A stretch of 51,978 bases of DNA from Candidatus Pacearchaeota archaeon (GTDB lineage: Archaea > Nanobdellota > Nanobdellia > Pacearchaeales > GW2011-AR1), in the NCBI GenBank assembly GCA_026414385.1, contig JAOAJC010000004.1:1-51978 (forward strand). The letters are read 5' to 3'. The notes under the pieces are model-generated. The model had not been told where the DNA came from and made no database searches. It was given only the letters and a program-made list of their open reading frames with translations. Positions 49,901 to 51,978 of the stretch are shown here, piece after piece. The translations under genes were made by a program, and so were the position numbers. The stretch's first letter is position 1, and every line of letters starts with the position of its first letter.

Positions 49901-51103
49901 ATGATAATAGAGATTTTGATTGCTTTATTGCTTGGTGTGGCTGCTGGTACTTTCACAGGACTCTCTCCAGGAATTCACATTAACCTTATTTCCTCAATCC
50001 TTGTCTCTTCATTATACTTCTTTTCCTCTCTCCCACCAACAATTCTCCTTGTTTTTATTGTTGCCATGTCAATCACGCACACTTTTATTGACTTTATCCC
50101 TTCAATTTTTTTAGGTGCACCTGAAGAAGATTCTTTTTTATCAATTCTCCCAGGACACCAAATGCTTTTAGAAGGCAAGGGCTTTGAAGCATATATCATA
50201 ACAATCTATGGCTCGCTCACCGCACTAATAATTATTCTAATTTTTACGCCAATTTTTATTATCGCACTCCCGCCAATCTACAAAATCACAAAAACCATCA
50301 TCCCATTTTTATTAATTTTTATCTCCCTTTTCATAATCTTCCGCGAAAAAAATTATTTTCTCTCTCTTGTTATTTTCCTTCTTTCCGGCATTTTAGGTTT
50401 TTTAACATTTAATCTCCCCATTAAAGAGCCTTTAATGCCATTACTATCAGGATTATTTGGTTTATCTTCACTAATAATTTCTATAAAAACAAAATCAAAT
50501 CCTCAAAAACAAGAAGTTACTTCTATCAAAAATATAAAATTAACAAAATCAGAGTTTACTCGTTCAATTATCCCTCTTTTCATTTTTTCACCTTTCTGCT
50601 CTTTTCTCCCAGGTATTGGTTCATCACACTCGGCAACAATTAGCTCGGAAATTTTCCCGCAAAATAACCGCTCTTTTCTATTTTTGGTAGGGGCAACAAA
50701 CACGATAATAATGGGGCTCTCGTTTATTACTCTCTATACGATAAATAAATCTCGTTCAGGTTCAGCAGCCGCAATTCAAGAAATTCTAAATAATATAACA
50801 ATCCAACACATCATACTCATCATTATAACAATAATAATCTCAGGAATTATTGCATCAATTATCGGAATAAAAATAGCAAAATACATCTCAACAAAAATAA
50901 ATAAAATAAATTATGCTTTCCTCACAATTATAACAGCGCTGATTATTCTAACAATAAACATAATTTTTTCAAACTGGCTCGGTATTCTTGTTTTAATAAT
51001 AGCAACCTCTCTCGGAATTTTCACAATAACTTTAAACTCAAAAAGAATTAACTTAATGGGTTCTCTTATTATTCCAGCAATTACCCATTACTTGATTGCA
51101 TAA
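49901..51103 (+). CDS. Tripartite tricarboxylate transporter TctA-like permease (DUF112 type)
   Basis: A 400-residue membrane protein with about ten hydrophobic segments. The conserved glycine-rich loop near residue 20 (GTFTGLSPGIHINLISSI) and its partner near residue 240 (CSFLPGIGSSHSATISSEI) match the internal duplication of TctA and archaeal DUF112 permeases. No TctB/TctC partners are nearby; archaeal homologues often stand alone. The substrate is unknown. Its end overlaps the convergent gene by 23 bases. Confidence 0.85.
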   Translation: MIIEILIALLLGVAAGTFTGLSPGIHINLISSILVSSLYFFSSLPPTILLVFIVAMSITHTFIDFIPSIFLGAPEEDSFLSILPGHQMLLEGKGFEAYIITIYGSLTALIIILIFTPIFIIALPPIYKITKTIIPFLLIFISLFIIFREKNYFLSLVIFLLSGILGFLTFNLPIKEPLMPLLSGLFGLSSLIISIKTKSNPQKQEVTSIKNIKLTKSEFTRSIIPLFIFSPFCSFLPGIGSSHSATISSEIFPQNNRSFLFLVGATNTIIMGLSFITLYTINKSRSGSAAAIQEILNNITIQHIILIIITIIISGIIASIIGIKIAKYISTKINKINYAFLTIITALIILTINIIFSNWLGILVLIIATSLGIFTITLNSKRINLMGSLIIPAITHYLIA

Positions 51104-51704
51104 AATTACATATTTTCAAAAAATGAATTTGTTTAAGATATGGGCTCAAAGAAGAATCTTTCGCAATCCATGGATGCTCTAATAATTTGCAAGAATGTTT
51201 ATCAAAAGTATCAAACATCAAATCATCTTTATAAATTTCAAAGAATTCAGGTTCTGCTTTTTTTCTCTGCCAATAATCTTCCCACGCATCAAACCAACTT
51301 GGCCCATAAAAATCAACACCATTATTACACCTAACCCATCTTAAATAATGCATATTTTCCAATAAAACGACATAATTTTCTAAATCAAAAACCCCTTTCA
51401 AAATTCCCCTTGATAACTCTCCCTTCCTAGCAGCAAAATAAACTCTATTAACTCTATTGCCAATTTTTTCTATAGTTAATCCACAGTCACTATAAATAAA
51501 ATAATTCTCTCCATTATTCTCAGACACCATATTTTCAATTCTTCTATGTGCTAAACACGAACCATCTGGCAAATTATCCATAATATTTTTTGAATAAACA
51601 AAAACACCTCTCTCCACACCGCCAACAATACAATTTATTGCAGCACTCTTCAACCAACAATTAAACCCAAAAAGCCCAATAGTTCTTGGAATGTAAACCC
51701 TCAT
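51081..51704 (-). CDS. Hypothetical protein, 207 aa
   Basis: No family recognised. The N-terminus is hydrophobic and basic (RVYIPRTIGLFGFNCWLKSA). Later come many aromatic residues and an acidic region near 135-165 (DFYGPSWFDAWEDYWQRKKA). It overlaps the end of the permease gene by 23 bases. It could be a lineage-specific protein. Upstream of its ATG lies the A/T-rich stretch toward the transposase remnant. Confidence 0.6.
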   Translation of the reverse strand: MRVYIPRTIGLFGFNCWLKSAAINCIVGGVERGVFVYSKNIMDNLPDGSCLAHRRIENMVSENNGENYFIYSDCGLTIEKIGNRVNRVYFAARKGELSRGILKGVFDLENYVVLLENMHYLRWVRCNNGVDFYGPSWFDAWEDYWQRKKAEPEFFEIYKDDLMFDTFDKHSCKLLEHPWIAKDSSLSPYLKQIHFLKICNFMQSSNG

Positions 51705-51862
51705 TTTTAATTTTTAATTTAAAAAATCAGAATCTTACATTTTTAAATTAATCTATTTTTAGTTCTGTTAACTTAATGTTAATAAATTAAACATTAAAAT
51801 TTTCATTTTATCACTCTAAATTTAGTCAGAATTAACAGCTTGGAATTTGGTTGCTTTTTATA

Positions 51863-51978
51863 TCATATATTTCCAATTCTCAACTTTGATATCTCCCTTG
51901 AGATTTTAGTTGGAGTATTGCCATTAAGAATTTGATGAGATCTCAGGGAATTCAAATCTCCAACTGTTAGAGTAAAGG
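51863..51978 (-). mobile_element. C-terminal end of a DDE-type transposase, cut by contig end
   Basis: The frame from the window end reads 37 residues to TGA at 51863. The segment DLNSLRSHQILNGNTPTKIS has the pattern YNxxRxHxxLxGxTPxx seen at the C-terminus of IS6-like and related DDE transposases. An insertion sequence present in several copies would explain why assembly stopped here. The rest of the gene and the terminal repeats lie outside or cannot be picked out. Confidence 0.55.

Overview
The window is an AT-rich piece of archaeal genome from a small-genome lineage, most likely a DPANN archaeon of the Pacearchaeota/Woesearchaeota type. This rests on archaeal eS1, eL42, eS27, aIF2-alpha, aEF1-beta and Nop10, the SRP54/FtsY pair, a GINS51-type protein, RadA, RPA, a Hef-like helicase and nuclease, endonuclease Q, archaeal phosphoglycerate mutase, Bud32, a tRNA intron with a perfect bulge-helix-bulge, and many short secreted proteins with class III (prepilin) signal peptides. 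The lineage is inferred from gene style, not from a marker tree. The window looks like a whole assembled contig. Its first 14 bases match the Tn5/Nextera mosaic end, and its last 116 bases read as the C-terminus of a transposase.

Layout. 15-5101 (minus): an operon with a small ribbon-helix-helix-like protein, a 60-residue unknown, a large class III signal protein and a very large secreted protein cut by the contig end. 5301-5798: tRNA-Val(GAC), tRNA-Val(CAC), intron-containing tRNA-Thr(UGU) and a structured element that repeats the tRNA 3' end. 5921-23443: mainly housekeeping genes. These are GINS, apgM, ftsY, SRP54, Bud32, tRNA-Ser, tRNA-Gln, eS1-eL42, uS15-RecJ, eS27-aIF2alpha-Nop10, EndoQ, NDK, tRNA-Arg with a second 3'-end element, RadA, a YdjM-like protein, RPA and aEF1-beta. 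23449-24069: a HIT-fold protein without catalytic histidines. 24005-39249: a type IV filament region with a prepilin peptidase, nine class III signal proteins (two of only 37 and 53 residues), a double-domain TadC/GspF-like platform, a secretion ATPase, two coiled-coil proteins, three paralogous membrane proteins and a PRC-barrel protein. 39362-43117: an S2P-like protein without HExxH, a DnaQ-like protein without most acidic ligands, and a Hef split into helicase and nuclease. 43110-51704: ThpR, a CrtC/AttH lipocalin-like protein, an M16 peptidase, a TGS GTPase, TyrRS, Hsp20, a TctA-like permease and several orphans.

Gene expression style. Many genes start 22-30 bases after a TTTATA/TTTAAA box, which implies leaderless mRNAs. 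A few small genes (a zinc ribbon at 13159 and a membrane protein at 22922) instead carry strong Shine-Dalgarno sequences. Convergent neighbours are packed with little or no gap, and some overlap. The plus strand is strikingly poor in G over the whole window, in genes of both directions and in spacers, so the window probably lies within one replichore.

The most unusual things seen are the two tRNA-linked elements. Each follows a different tRNA gene, carries an inverted and a direct copy of that tRNA's T-loop, then two hairpins (one capped by cGAAg in both copies), then a second copy of the tRNA 3' end. The filament region is the most likely multi-gene system of biological interest.
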